Positions 44,630 through 57,486 of a stretch of 64,000 bases of DNA are shown piece by piece. Position 1 is the first letter of the stretch; each line of letters begins with the position of its first letter. The stretch is from contig OY744525.1 in the NCBI GenBank assembly GCA_963556195.1, forward strand, positions 51,076,648-51,140,647, in the 5' to 3' direction. The DNA comes from Sepiola atlantica (taxonomy: Eukaryota; Mollusca; Cephalopoda; Sepiida; Sepiolidae). A model generated the notes under the pieces. That model was not told the DNA's origin. It saw only the letters and a list, made by a program, of their open reading frames with translations, and did no database searches. The position numbers were made by a program, and so were the translations under genes.

Positions 44630-46209
44630 CAAATCTTACTTGTTTAGGCAAGACTTCAACACTGATGTAATCTGTGTGACCGTGTTCCATAATATATTTC
44701 GAGGAAGACATCTTTGTCAAATGGTAGTTGTTTCAAATCTCAAAAAACGTGTGGATGGCAATATTGCTTATAACGCAGTGAATATTAATATCTGCAGCAA
44801 ATGTAATAAAATTAAAACTATAACTGATTTTTTTTTTTAATGATTTTAATTACCTATTTAATTTATTTTTTTTATTTTTTTTAATATTTTATATTTGAAC
44901 CCACCGATGAAGTGCTACATTTTCAAATAAAAAAAATAAAAAGAGCAAAAAAGAGAGAAGAGAAAAAGAAAACATTTTTAGTTTATTCGGAGATGGGAGG
45001 TAGGGATAACAGCCAAGAGCAGTGTTCAATTAATTTATTTTTTTTCCAATATTTATTGAATTTTTTTATTTATATATACTATTGTTATCTTATTTTATTC
45101 TAACAATATTTACTTTGCTTTTCTGAAAAAAAAAAAATTTGTAATTGATTTAATTAAAAAATTTTAAATATGTTTTGATTTATACCCTGGCCAGATTGTG
45201 TGTAGCACGCAGTAAATTTAATGAACGGAACTAATTCTTCAATTCTTGTTTAATTTATTTTTAAATATTATCATTATCTACTTAATCTGAAACTATTTAA
45301 TGCTGTTATGATTTTAGTAAAATGTTATTAAAATTCATAGTTTAATTCACTAACGATTTTTTTTTCTTTTTTAATTTACATTTTTTTTTTTCCTTCCGAG
45401 AAAGTGGGACAACTCTTGCAAAATAGTAATGAATTATCTCCCTTATACATACAAATATAAAACTAAATTATAAATCTCCAATATATAATTTCTTTGACAG
45501 GATTTTCAATACTTATTTGAAATTTCTAAATCTTTTACCTTATGTTTTGATATATATCATTAAATTGTAGTAAAATTTGTAATTCTATTCTATTTTTCTA
45601 TTACATTTAAAAAAAAAAATTATAACTTATATGTTAATATATTTGTTTCTTCATTTATTTTATTATTATTATTTAGTTATTTATTGTTTATTTTTAAAGA
45701 TCATTATTTTCTCTTTTTTATTTATAGAGTTGATTTGGGGGGTACTTTTAATATTTTGTAGAGGAAGAAGATGAAATGTATATCTACACACTAGATGTGT
45801 TATTCTATTAATATAAGAAAATTTATTTTTTTGTTTATTTTAATGTATTTATATACTTATTACATAATTTATTTATCTTAACAGTAATGTTGTAATATTG
45901 CATATAACAGTGAATGTGAATGTGGCATGCAGTATAAATATATAACACCTCATCAGCGGAGTCAAATATAAAGGGAGTAATTGTAAATCCATATACCAAG
46001 TGTGTTGTTTTACTGATGATTCTATAATCTATATATTTTACACTGATTCAAGTTCATTTAGAATTGTGTTAATGCGATGTGTGTGAGCTGAGGTTAAATA
46101 CGAGATATACTATATTATATATTATATTATAAATGAGGAATTCAGTTCAAGCCTACTATTAAGTTCATGTCGTAACCTAGGAAGGAATAGAGCTTCTTTA
46201 ATTCAAAGA
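44629..46209. other. AT-rich noncoding DNA
   Basis: Many A and T homopolymer runs; no gene or conserved domain recognised on either strand. Confidence 0.6.
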
Positions 46210-47064
46210 TTTCCAATGTCCCTCTCTGTGGTCAAGATGTTAACTTTGATAAGTCTGTTAAACTCATTAACTTCTCTTTTCTTGATATCGCTTACATCAG
46301 ACATTATGCCTGGTCGTGTTGGCGTTCTTACACCTCATGTCAACAGTATATCCTTTTCTCTGTTTTCATCACAATATGTTGTTTTCAGATGCTTCTTTAG
46401 TTCTTCTTTGGAACATTCCATTTTCCGCTCTTACTCTCTGTGAACAAGCCCTTAGCAGACTTGTATGGGTTTTTTTACAAACTGTTTCCTGCACTGTTTT
46501 CTTTTTCTTTTCTCTCTTCTCCTGACTTTCCTCGGTTCATCTCTAAGCCTTTTCTTTACATCTTCATACAGTTGTTTCAGCCCAATCTTTTCTTCTGCAT
46601 CTGCTTTTATCCACCTACTTCTCAATGCACCTTTCTCCTTCTTTACCCCTGCGATTTTTATTTCACTCCTTGATGGTTAATTAGCTTTCCTTTACTTTTC
46701 CCTTTATTCATAGATGATTTCTGCTAATTTCTCCAACTTTACCTCGGTGCTTCCTTTACAGCGTGCTGCCATTTTTGCCACTTTTACAGCAAAGGTTTTG
46801 TAGCTCTTTAGATCATTGCTCTTTGGCCAATTTATTTTAGCCTTCTTGTCTGGATGCTTCCGTTCTTGCTTTTCTGTCTAAACTGTAGACTGTTCCCCAC
46901 TGGTGTGTCTCCTGGAGATTCTTGGCTAAACGTCTCATGATCATTTGACCTACATTGTTGAGATACTTTTTTTGTTTTTGTACTTTTTTCTTTGGATTTG
47001 TAACCCTTAAAACGTACAGTTTCCGTTTTTCATCATCCTTTTCCATTTTCGGGTCATTTTCCAT
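46210..47064 (-). pseudogene. Degenerate LINE ORF, region N-terminal to reverse transcriptase
   Basis: On the minus strand 46837-47064 encodes a Lys/Arg-rich segment (KKVQKQKKYLNNVGQMIMRR, ETHQWGTVYS). One frameshift later comes KINWPKSNDLKSYKTF followed by VKLEKLAEIIYE, then after a stop LRSRWIKADAEEKIGLKQLY, RRREKRKRKQCRKQF and KPYKSAKGLFTESKSGKW. The W-P-K, K-L-E-K-L and P-Y-x-x-A-K-G-L-F words are familiar from the region before the reverse transcriptase in a widespread class of invertebrate and fish LINE-like polyproteins. No RT motif follows. The recognition is from memory of the motif series and is not certain. Confidence 0.5.
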
Positions 47065-48482
47065 ATCAGTAATTATTGTGGATCTGTTTTTTTTTTTTTT
47101 TAATTTTTTTTTTTATCATTCTCGCAGATCCCAATGGTCTGTTTCTTTGTCTTGGCTTGTTGCGAATAAATTCCAGGATCAGGGTTGCAAACGCTTATTG
47201 ATCCTTGGGTCTTCTGTCGCACTGTCAAACATCTTTCCTTTTCGTTATGATGCTGTCACGCATGTCAAGCATCTTTCTGGGTGGTCATAGCAAGTAATTT
47301 GTATGCACCGCCTACAATGAACAGTAGCTAACAGTTTCGCAATCGGATCCAGTACCACGATCATCCGGAGGAACCACTTCAGTTGCAGCCCCTACTCCTA
47401 TACTGTATTTCTGAAGTGGCGGACCCTTCCATTATGAGGTCATATTGGTACTGGTGGAAGCTACTTTTCTGTCCAACACTCCTTGTTCTTTTTCAACCAA
47501 ATGATAATAAAAATGTACGCTTTTTTTTTTCTTTTTTTTTTTTTCACCCCTTTTGAAGTTGATGCCATTTTATGCAACCTGACATGAAATATCTATTGGA
47601 TTAAATATAAAAAATAAATTAATTAATTAAAAAAATAAAAAATAAATAAGATAAAATTAAAAAATTAAAAAAACAATAATTAAGGGGGTCATATCTATTA
47701 TATCAAAACAGATTTAATTCTATACTTTGTAGGAAAAAAGCTATTGATGATAACACGAATCTGTGGTGAAGGTCGCATATAAGATTGCCAGTTGTTTGCT
47801 CCAGTCTTGATTGTGTTTAAGAGTTGAAGAGCTTAAGACAATTATAAAAGAAGGTTGAAGAGTTCAGCGTTCATGATTTTGAGGATATCTGTGTTTGAGA
47901 TTTAAAAGAATAGTACTGATTTTGTTTGTTATTGAGTAATTCGATTAGAGCAATGATTAAATATAAACATTTTCTTTGGGTTTTTTTAAATATAGAGGTT
48001 CCACTATGTCTATTTATTTTGAATGTAATAAAAATAAAATAACCTTCATTTTTAAATATTGAGAATGTGATAATTTTGTTTTGAAATATTATGTGATATT
48101 ATTTTTTTTTTTCTGTAATGCCCTGTATTGTTATTTATCTATTTATTTATTTTAATAAATTTTTAAAACACTTTCCAAATGTATTGTTTTTCATGAATGC
48201 CAAAATGTGAATCTGTTCACTTTAATTTTCCTTTTTATAGCCGCCATCACAAACTGTAAATCATCAAGATTGATTGGCACTTGATAACATTCTGAACACA
48301 TTAAGGTGTTTATTGAGACAATGGAGCGTCTTGGATATTATGCATTTTTTTACTTAATAATATCAGGGTTGTGGAGCAGGACTAATTTACTTAGCTCCCC
48401 GTGAAGGCAAAATTAAAAATGGTCAGTTTTTTTATGTAGGGATATCCAGTTCCCTCAAAAAGGCACTCTGGGTCATCATTAT
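47065..48482. other. AT-rich noncoding DNA
   Basis: A GC-richer patch at 47320-47420 and long T runs at 47085-47115 and 47520-47545; nothing recognisable as a gene. Confidence 0.55.
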
Positions 48483-48560
48483 TATATTCGGTTTAACATC
48501 CGTTTTACATGCTGGCATGTGTTGGGCAATTTGTAGAAATTGACTTCCTAGCTAACCTAT
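48483..48560. repeat. Decayed cephalopod-type dispersed repeat
   Basis: The words TTTAACATCCG, TTTTACATGCTGGCATG and TGTTGGGCAATTTG match, with a few changes, a dispersed repeat I remember as very common in octopus genomes (TTTAACGTCCG, CCATGCTGGCATGGGTTGG). It is the main clue to the host. No database check was possible. Confidence 0.5.
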
Positions 48561-49794
48561 CTCCAGGTCTTTATTTATCCCTCTTTCTTTAAAGTCCATC
48601 TGTCCTCCCATGTTTTCCTTGGCCTTTCCCTGTAAACTGACCCTAATTTTTTTTACATCTATTAACCTAAGAATCTCATTCATTCTTTCAATGTGGCCAT
48701 ATGTTTAATATAAATTGTGGGAGGAAAAGGAGATTTCTTATGTCAAAGTCGGACATTTTAACATTTTGGGATACCACGTCCACCGCGTTAGGCTAGAGTT
48801 TAACTACTCGCTGTTAACTGATTAGAACAGATTGACCCTGCCTTTACCATATGGCAAAATTAAAATTTGATACCTGGCGCAGAGGAGTGCTCATGAGAGA
48901 AAAAAGTTAGTACCATTTTTTTTTTTACTTCAGAAAAGACGAGATAAAAAATGCTCGCTTACCTGGCTTGAGTGAAAATGTGTCAAAATCTTGCAGCAAT
49001 GCCTTGTTGCAATCTATTGTTAACGTGTCAAATCCATATAGTCTGATGATATGTTCGAGGAAATGGTATTTCCGATAGAAGTAATATACTATATATTAAT
49101 GGCGACGATAAGTGTCGGTACTAATGTCAAACAATAAAAATGAATGTCTATTGTAGCTGAGGGGGGGTGTAAATCAATGATATGGGTGTAGCGATATTAG
49201 ACAGTGTTTAAAACAATATTTTCCATATACGGTTAAATTAATACGAATGGAAAATTCTATTTGAAGTTAAAAATTAGTATTAGAAGTACATGTTAGGATA
49301 TGACGTCATGGAAAGGAAGTACAAGATAAGATATGGCAGAGAAAAGAGAAAGATTTTCTTCTTTGGTCTGTGAACTGACTGTTTGGGCGCTTTTTTTTTT
49401 AAATTTTTTTTTTTTTTATTTATTTATTTTTTTAACAACTTTATCTTTGTTTGCCCTCTCCGAAAAGCAGACAAGTAGCTCTCATAATTCTGTAAAAGAA
49501 TAAAGCAACAAAGAATATGAACAATTAAGCAACAATGTTGTTGCCGTTTTTATTTTTATTTTAGTTTGTTATATTATTGCAACTACAAGGAGAGAAGAAG
49601 ACACAGAAACTTTGACTGCCACATCGCCACTACAACCACCGTTACAACTGGACGTCGCTATCCAATGAACCAACTACTTATGTGTCAGAGACGAATAGCT
49701 GTTTCTGTCCACAACACTGCTGACCATTTCTTCACAGTGGGGGTCGACAAGAACTCCCCACACATTGTGACAAGCCCCCTCACTTTTTGACTTA
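48561..49794. other. Noncoding DNA
   Basis: Low-complexity A/T runs and no credible coding frame. The 74-codon frame at 49566-49790 overlaps the presumed repeat below and has no recognisable domain. Confidence 0.5.
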
Positions 49795-49917
49795 TGCCCC
49801 CTCACTTTACGGTCATCAATAATTAAGTTGATATGCATGTGTTTAACCGCCCCTCCCCCCCCCCCCCACTTTTAAGGAGAATCCCCCCTCCCTTTTATAA
49901 CTGTCCCGCCGGCCCTG
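49795..49917 (-). repeat. Candidate transposon terminus with C-rich subterminal region
   Basis: On the minus strand it starts CAGGGCCGGCGGGACAGTTA beside ATATATAT, resembling a hAT terminus and 8-bp target site, followed by G-rich sequence (a run of about 14 C on the plus strand at 49855-49868) and a repeated GTGAGGGGGC word. No partner terminus was found in the window. Confidence 0.35.
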
Positions 49918-49954
49918 ATATATATATTATTTAAATATGTTTGTGCAGGTGGAA

Positions 49955-50050
49955 CTGGCATATGTGTAAACAGCACTAAATCCTAAACAGTAAGGCTCAT
50001 GACTAGGTTATGGGGTTTATCTTTTGAGAATTTTTAGAAAGTGGCCATGT
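49955..50050 (+). repeat. Dispersed repeat, copy 1
   Basis: Shares CATATGTGTAAACAG, ACAGTAA, ATGACTAGGTTAT and the following TTTGAGAA/AGAAAGT words with 53301-53450. Family unknown. Confidence 0.6.
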
Positions 50051-51604
50051 TTCATTTTTATTGAAAATGCTCAGTGATAATAAATGTTTGTAAGATTCGT
50101 TTTTTAACGAATTCAAGTTTTGGTTTGACCGCACCTAAATTGTTTAGAGCAGACGACAAATTTTTCATTGAATTTCAGTGATTGACTCAGGGTCATCATC
50201 TGATTGGTCAATTTGAGTGACGTGTCAGTTTCTAATGGTAAACAATGCTGATGGCATTTTTCTCGCTAAAATATTTTGAAGAAATTATCTTCAGATAGAT
50301 TCGAGATGTTGACTTGTTAGCATCTGATATGTCTCTGTGGACAGAATTTTCTTTCCTTAGGAAAATTGTGCCCTCGTTAATTAATTAGATAACTCCTGTT
50401 TATGTGAAATCGACATTATGTCGAAAATTAATTTAACTAATAAGTTAAAAGATTTATTAAAAAATAACGTAGTGGATTTGAGATAGTTATCTCTTTTATG
50501 TGAATTTAATTTGGAGTACAGACAATATGTTTTTAATTTGATGACAATTTTAATCATAATTCGAGGAAGAGGTCCTAGAATTATAAGGTTGTATTTGAAA
50601 AACTCAAATATAAACCATTGTTTATGAGGAAAACTTATGACGATAAGTTGTTATTGAAAAGTTTGATCAGGACAAAGATTCGTCGATCTTACCTAGTCTA
50701 AAAGAGAAAGACGAATTGTTTTAAAGGATTGATTGAAAACTATCGACATAGGATCGATAATATTTATTATTTAGTCAGAAGGACGAAGAGATCAAAAAGA
50801 TTTATTGAATTTAATATTCGTTTATCAGAGAGGTAAACAAAAAAGTCATTGTGGGTTTGTTTTGATTGGAAGTCTCAGTCTGTAGTCCAGAAATTTGCAT
50901 TTTAAATATAAAAAAGGGAGTTATAATTATTTATAAAAATTAATATAAGAATTAAGTTAGAAAATAATAATTATTTAATTTTCAGAAACACGAGTAATAT
51001 TTGTTAAATTATTACTTGAATTTTAAAAAAAAAAACCCGAAGAAAGTCGGTTTCCAGAATTTTGCCTTTTGTTCAATATGAAGATGTCTTCTGCTCGGCA
51101 CATTTTTCCGAGAAAAATGAAAAATCTTTTCAAGACAAGTTTTATCGTCACTGATGAGCGAAATAAGAAAAATATACCACGTCTGTAAAAAAAAAAATAT
51201 TTATTGTGAACTGTGAGTACTTTTGTTTGTTACTATTTTCTTTTTGAATGACATATGAACATATATGCATGTCTACCTATTTTCTTATTTTAACCTTTTT
51301 TCTTCCCATTTTATTGTTAATAAATTTTCGATTCTTTGATGCACAAGCAAGTTTTGTCTGTCTTTTTCCCCATTATTGTTAACAGGAAAAAAAGAAGTGT
51401 AGAGATGAACTCGTCTTGCGCAGCAGTCAGTTAGTTTTTTTTATTGTCATTTAAAGAAAAAATTTCAGAGAAGTTTTTCATTTCAATTTAATTTTTAAAA
51501 ATTTAAATTTTTTTTACAACCTTTCAAAAATAACTTTGGGGTTTACCTTTGAAAAATAAATAGTTTGAATCAAAAGCAATAACGCTGAGGCGGAAATTAT
51601 ATCA
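50051..51604. other. AT-rich noncoding DNA
   Basis: No coding or RNA gene recognised. Confidence 0.55.
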
Positions 51605-51660
51605 GGCATGACTATTTCAGAAAGTGACGATTGCAATCTAAGGAGTCTTGTGTGGAAGTT
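51605..51660 (+). repeat. Dispersed repeat, copy 2 (partial)
   Basis: TTGCAATCTAAGGAGTC and TGTGGAAGTTT match the distal part of the 53301-53450 copy. Confidence 0.6.
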
Positions 51661-52680
51661 TTAAATATTTTTGATTGATCAAGTATGCTTGGAAATTTGA
51701 TTTATTTAAAAAAAAATTTTTTTGAAGGAGTCGTTTATGCCCCTGGCGATTCTGTGCCTTTTTTAACAGTTTCTATTTTGTTTTTAAGAGGAACTAATTA
51801 GGATTCCATAGAGATTAGTGTCGGGATGATTAATCAGAATCGGAAAAATGTGTGCCTATTTTGCAATGCCAAAAACGATTCATTTAATTGTTTTGTTTTT
51901 TTGTTTAAAGCTTAATCGGTAATTGTATCGGAATGGGGGGGGGGATATTGAAATTGTTCTATCACTAATTGAGATATACTAATCCATGCTTCGAAACTGG
52001 TTTTCCAAAACAATAAAAAAAAAAAAAAAAATTTTTTTAAATTAAAAAAAAATCTTGTTGCATATTCTACCTGGAAGTTGAACTAACATGATAAAGAAAT
52101 ACCAGCAGCAGCAGCAGAACCACACGTTTCTGTGCATACACAAAAAGGGTTAGCGAGTTATGCAATAAAGTAAATAGATGAATAAATATGAATAAAATGC
52201 GATCATGAAGTATTTCCGACAGTGATTACATAACCTGATAGATAAAATAATCTGGATCAAAGTTATATATTCGATGAAACTTTGGATCATTTATGGACCA
52301 AGGGTCCAAATGAAATATAGCAATGTGGAAATTGATTATCCATTATATAAAAAGATGTGTGTCCAGCTAAAATAAAAAAATAAAACTACAAAACAAACGC
52401 CCACAAAGTTGGTATTTTCTTGATCGGCATTGCTCCAGTGAATAATATAAAAAAATATTCATTCTTTGACCCTGGCACAGCTTTCGTCCTGGGTAGGGAG
52501 AAGGGGGGGGGGTCTGATTTTTAGCCACTAACTCAAGGGAAGTGACTGATTTATTTATTTAAAAAAAAAATTTTTTTTGTTATTTTTTCTCAAAGTTAAT
52601 TCCCTTATACTGACTCGAGTTGTTTGTACGTATGTATGTATGTCCAGAAAGAGGAGTGGTGAGGAGAGAGAGAAGGATAG
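51661..52680. other. Noncoding DNA with G and A/T runs
   Basis: Poly-G runs near 51938 and 52505 and an (AGC)n stretch near 52107; no gene recognised. Confidence 0.55.
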
Positions 52681-52689
52681 AAGTTACAC

Positions 52690-52774
52690 TTCTTCCCCAG
52701 GCAACGCTAGGTCGCCCTGCTAGTGTTAATATAAAAGAGGGGAGGGTAAATATCAGTGGGTACCCTAGCTAGTG

Positions 52775-52807
<33 letters not shown>

Positions 52808-52825
52808 ATGTATGTATGTATTAGT
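52690..52825. repeat. LINE/SINE-tail-like words and (TA)n/(TGTA)n microsatellite
   Basis: CCAGGCAACGCTAGGTCGCC then TGCTAGTG resembles the GGGCAACGCCGGGTA-type 3' ends seen on RTE-like elements. It is followed at 52775-52799 by about 12 TA units and then TGTGTGTATGTATGTATGTA. Confidence 0.4.
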
Positions 52826-53300
52826 TTGTATGTTTGAGCACATTGAACCGTTGTATGTATAAGAGCTAATCTAAGCATTAACTTTTAAGACCAACTCTTA
52901 TAATATTTTTAATAACAACTAAAACAGTCGTCACACGAAAGGAAAAAAAAACCTTTATATAGACAACAACAAAAGGTATTTAAGTTACACCATTGGGTAT
53001 AGGTTAGTGAAACTGTAGACAGTCAAAGTAAAGAAAGGAATTAAGTCAGAAAGTATGTTGGCTTTTCATCGAGGAATATATCTTCAGTAAAAACAGCTTG
53101 GCATTGGTGACAGAGAGTCAGGAGAGAAACCGTCTTTTTTCAAAGGTGCCGGGAAGATCTCTGACTGCCGTTCGGGATTCCCGAAGGAGCTGAAGTAGTC
53201 CTTCAGGTGATGAATGGAATTAATAAGCATTGGAAGCTGATTGGTCAATGTGTGACTAAATCACCAGAGAGAAAACAAATGTTAATGTTTATTACTGCTA

Positions 53301-53450
53301 CATATGTGTAAACAGGGTATATCTTAGACAGTAAAACCACGACTAGGTTATAGGTTTAACCTTCCAAGAATAATTTTTTTCATGAGAATGATTGTTTGAG
53401 AAAGTCGCGGTTGCAATCTAAGGAGTCGTCTGTGGAAGTTTGGGTAGACG
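53301..53450 (+). repeat. Dispersed repeat, copy 3 (longest)
   Basis: Contains both the proximal words of 49955-50050 (CATATGTGTAAACAG, ACGACTAGGTTATAGG) and the distal words of 51605-51660 (TTGCAATCTAAGGAGTC), linking those two fragments into one family. Confidence 0.62.
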
Positions 53451-55185
53451 GGACATTCTTTAAAATAATCTAACAAGGTATAATAAATTGAGATATGCAT
53501 TTATAACATAAGTATCTATCTCTCTTTTTCTTCCTTTTTTCTTTTTTCCTCGTTCTTTGATTTTTCCACACTAGACGATCAACACGCTGAAATGAATAAA
53601 CCATTCCTTCTTCGAAAGATTCTGTGTTGTATTATTTAATTGAATAAATATTATAAGCATGAGATGGTTTTGTTTCAGCTACGAATTATCCTCAATCCTG
53701 GAGGACACTGTGACGGCGGCCAGAAAGCAAGGTATGGTTGAAATAAAGTTTGAACTGTTAATTTTTTACGACTAATAAATCAGTAAGCAATGGTTAATAT
53801 GTAACAATGTTTCTCTTGTAAAGACTAATTTGCAAACTGCCAGAAGTGCTAAAAACTGTTCTTATAAAAACGATGCAACTTCAGTTTATGATGCGATGCT
53901 GTGTGAGTTTGAATAAAGTAAGAATAAAAAGCGAAATTAATAACTTGAATTATGCCTAAGAGAAAAGTATAATTATCAAAAAATATAATGAAGCGAAATT
54001 TACGTCCTCATAGCCAAGATCGAAACAAAGATACTCGATTTGGATAAAATCAAGAAAACAGAAAAAAAGAAATAAAAACGAATAACAATCAACGTTTATC
54101 ACGTTCGTAGATTGAATTATGAGTCAAGGTGATATTTACCTCTCTCACACCACCACAAAGAGATCTAACAGAAGGTCGGAAAGTGGGGGTTCAAAAGCCA
54201 GTGTCCAAGAAGTAGTTTGGCCTACAAAAAATGCCGGACCACCCCACGTCAGCATTCCCAGTTAGGGGAGCATCAGGTGATTAGCAATAAACTAACCCCT
54301 TTCTCAAAGCGCAAGAAGGCAAAGCCTGGAAGGGTGGACCGCCTAGAACTGCACAGAACCGTACTTCAGTCCGACAGAACAAGTCCACTCAGCACTGGCC
54401 CAGACTCTTGCGGAGTGATTGTCAAGGACGTATCTTCAACTGAAAAGTATCCATAAAGACAGCAATAGTTAAGAAATAGGATATAAAATTATCAAAGGAT
54501 TAACAGAAAAAAATTAACTTTAAAAATCAACCAACGATATTTGGGGATCAGGGAAAGAGGAATTTGATTGCTTTTGTTTTGCTCCTCGTCCTTCACCTAG
54601 GAAGCGACAGTGATGGGTAGTCTGTGGTTTCAGACCCATCGCAGTGTTAACAATTGTAAAAGGTGTTGGGCTACTAGGTTAATTGAGGGCGAAATTATTA
54701 AAGAGTAAGATAAAGTGAACTTTTTTTTAGGGGAGAGATTCTTTATTAAAGTCAAGTAGTTGACGATAGTGGAGGGAGGGGAAAAGTTTAGCGAAAATCC
54801 AGGTATCAAATTAGAGTTAGAGCAGTCAATCGAGAGAGCTTGCGCTGGGTATACATTATCTGTTTTGGCAATTATAAATATCTATATTTTCCGGTTTACA
54901 ATGAGCACTTACATGGAAACTCTCATACTAGCACAAACGCAACTCACATGCACGCATTCAAACATCTTTCTCTCTATAAATGTTGTTATATCTTAACCAC
55001 GTTTTTATCGTGATTTATGTGTTATCTTGATCACAAGTATTTTGAACTTTTTTTTTACTAACGCATCATCGCTCATCAAGGCCCAAAGGCCACTCGAGGA
55101 CAAAGGTTAATGGTTTGTGTCAGGTGAATGGTGAGACAAACACCTTGAGGATTTAAGACCATGGTCAGATCTGGACTGAATTTGA
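53451..55185. other. Noncoding DNA with one GC-richer patch
   Basis: The patch at 54130-54450 (CCAGTGTCCAAGAAGTAGTT, GCCGGACCACCCCACGTCAG) stands out in composition and has a 79-codon plus-strand frame, but I recognise no domain. It may be a repeat or an exon remnant. The rest is AT-rich. Confidence 0.45.
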
Positions 55186-55371
55186 TTACTTAATGTGACG
55201 GCTTAACAAGAATTTGTTAACATTGGACTTGAAAACGACCATGCTGTAGTCAACTGGGAAGCAGCCCCATGGTATTGTGTTCCACAGAGGGACAGTTCTT
55301 GGAAAGAAACTCTGCTTACGGAAGTTTCGTTTGGTTTTAGGTACACAGAGGAAGAAAAGAAAATTGTTCAC
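55186..55371 (-). pseudogene. LINE ORF2 C-terminal tail
   Basis: FPRTVPLWNTIPWGCFPVDY followed by FKSNVNKFLL is the typical end of a CR1/Jockey-like ORF2 protein (R-T-x-x-L-W-N-x-x-P...F-K-S-x-x-N-x-x-L). Upstream coding sequence is degenerate and disappears by about 55480. It is closest in wording to the tail at 63325-63830. Confidence 0.7.
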
Positions 55372-55557
55372 AGTGGTTGTATAGACGTGTTTTTTGCTGT
55401 GAAGAACTTATATCTTGTTTGCTTGTCATGTAATTTACAAAGCCCATAACAGTTTAAATGCTTCCAAATTCCTTTCAAATTTTGAACGGTCACAAAGTAA
55501 TTTATTCATTTTTTGTCAACTATTAACAAAACTAGAAAATTATAAACTTGAATTATT

Positions 55558-55676
55558 GGCCTTCCTTAGCTAGCATCATTCTTGACTGTTTTTATTTTAA
55601 TCTTGACTGTTTCCTGGCGATTTTTCATTTTGGCATTTCACTTGTACGATGAAATTTTCTATAACTTAGTGTTCTA
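55558..55676 (+). repeat. MITE-like repeat, half copy
   Basis: CCTTAGCTAGC, CTTGACTG, TTTCATTTTGGCATTTCACT and GTACGATGAAA match 62561-62678 in order. The opposite arm is not evident next to it. Confidence 0.55.
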
Positions 55677-57440
55677 ACTGTTATTTATTTACTTTTGTTA
55701 TTAAACATGTTTTCAGTAAAAATGAATTGTTTGGGAGTAATGCCCAAGCTAAACCGAAATCTATTTCATTCTAAACAAGAACATAAGTCAGTCAGGAGAC
55801 TGCATACTTCCGGCTGACGACGTAAGGATGGGACAAAGTCTTATCGGGGCCTAACTTTTCCATATTGTATGCAGTATAATGCTGCCAACACATGACACTG
55901 AAAATTGAATAGATTCGCCAAAGTTCAGCTAACTTTTCTTTTCATGCTTTGAATATGACTGGTATTTTTATTAATTTTAACTTATCTTATTTAATTTTTT
56001 TTTTTTAACTGCCAGGGCTCTGAAATACCTGACTAGTACACGGGTGCAGGATTACCCCTCTCGGTGTGATGGGCCCATAGATCTTGTCAGGTCATCTATC
56101 TAGAAGAAGGAAAACTCTGATGTGAACATGTGCATATACATGTTTGTTTGTTATTCACTTCACTTGGCAGTAATCATCCTACGCATTGTGTCGATCCAAA
56201 GGTTGTTTGATCTCACTCAGTGCTGTAACAAATACTCTCATGCCAAGTAAAAACCATGAGTCCAATTTATGAACAAGTAACAAATTTATTTATTGAATGT
56301 TACAAAAGATACTTTTGTCTCTAAGTTGAATGGCAGAGTTGCAAAATGAGATCTGTCATTCCCAGCAAAATGGAAACAAGTTCCCTACAGTCGTTTGGCT
56401 AAGAGACCCAGATGGGCCATCCTGCCTCTACGGGCACCCACTTCAAACTGTCCGAGCTATCCTAGCAAACCTCCAACTTCCTGTCATGCCCAGTGGGCAA
56501 GCTCTCGCCCCTTCCCGTCTCCTTCCTGTTGATCGGATCTTTTCCTTGGTCATCAGTGGGTCACCCAAGCACTTAACTACTTAAGATCTCAACATGAGAT
56601 AACTGTCAGACAGAGAATTATCATGGCGACAATCTAGCCTTTTATGAGATACTTAGTCCACCCCAAAGGGAAATATACTTCTGAGGTGGCCCAAATGAAA
56701 CCAAAGATATTTTCACTTTATCTTGTGTGCTCCCCTCTCTTCTCTGGTTGAGCATCTAACATTTGCAACGTCTGCCATTCATATACATTACTAAAGAAAA
56801 TGCATCCGACTGCATTTTCACACTGATATAAAACCTGTTATACTGACTTCTTACTCTGGGGGAGGGAGGCCTCCTTAGTCCTGATCGACAACCTTCCTAG
56901 AGCTGGAGACTTGAACAAAATATCCAGTTTGCAAACCTAAAATTGCTTAAGGAGTAAATAGACTCTGCCTATCGCCCGGCATTTGCACTCCTTCTTTGTC
57001 TATTAGCCAGGTGCAGAGGTACTAGCGCATGGATATCTCAAAGACACCCAGTGCTTGGCCTTGTTTCCTGACTAGGACAATGAATGTCGTCTCTCTTTCT
57101 CTCTATCGGGTCTACTTGGGGAAGATTTTTTGTCACTGAGTCTCACATAACTGGTCTGGGTCGCTCTTATTTTCCAACAGGTTGAGGGTGCAGATTAGAC
57201 AGCTTGTCTGGCTGCTGTTTCCGACTGGTAGTACAAGAGCCCTAACTCTTAGGTAGTGCTAAGAGTGGCTACTCTATCAACAGTTGTATAATATCGTGGG
57301 AAACTGTATATGCCATGTCGCGCATAGAAAGGAACCCTACAGTTATCCCCGGTGGGCTTTCCCGAGGTCACAACCCCCATGGATCAATTCTTAACTAATG
57401 GTTTGGTTGTGTGAACATATTGGCACCAAACAAGCACCCA
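55677..57440. other. Noncoding DNA, GC-richer from 56380; possible LINE 5' region
   Basis: No gene recognised. The composition becomes more balanced from about 56380 and leads without a break into the plus-strand LINE, so 56770-57440 may be its 5' untranslated region. A 2-fold AATAAATAAATTTG on the minus strand near 56293 could belong to an old LTR. Confidence 0.4.
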
Positions 57441-57486
57441 CTTTTCCCTCCCCACTCTATCTAAAACCAAAATGACAGTACAAAGA

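Noticed and set aside
46216..46680. Plus-strand open frames rich in Phe/Ser as membrane proteins
   Set aside because: They are antisense to the LINE-like remnant and follow T-rich low-complexity sequence.
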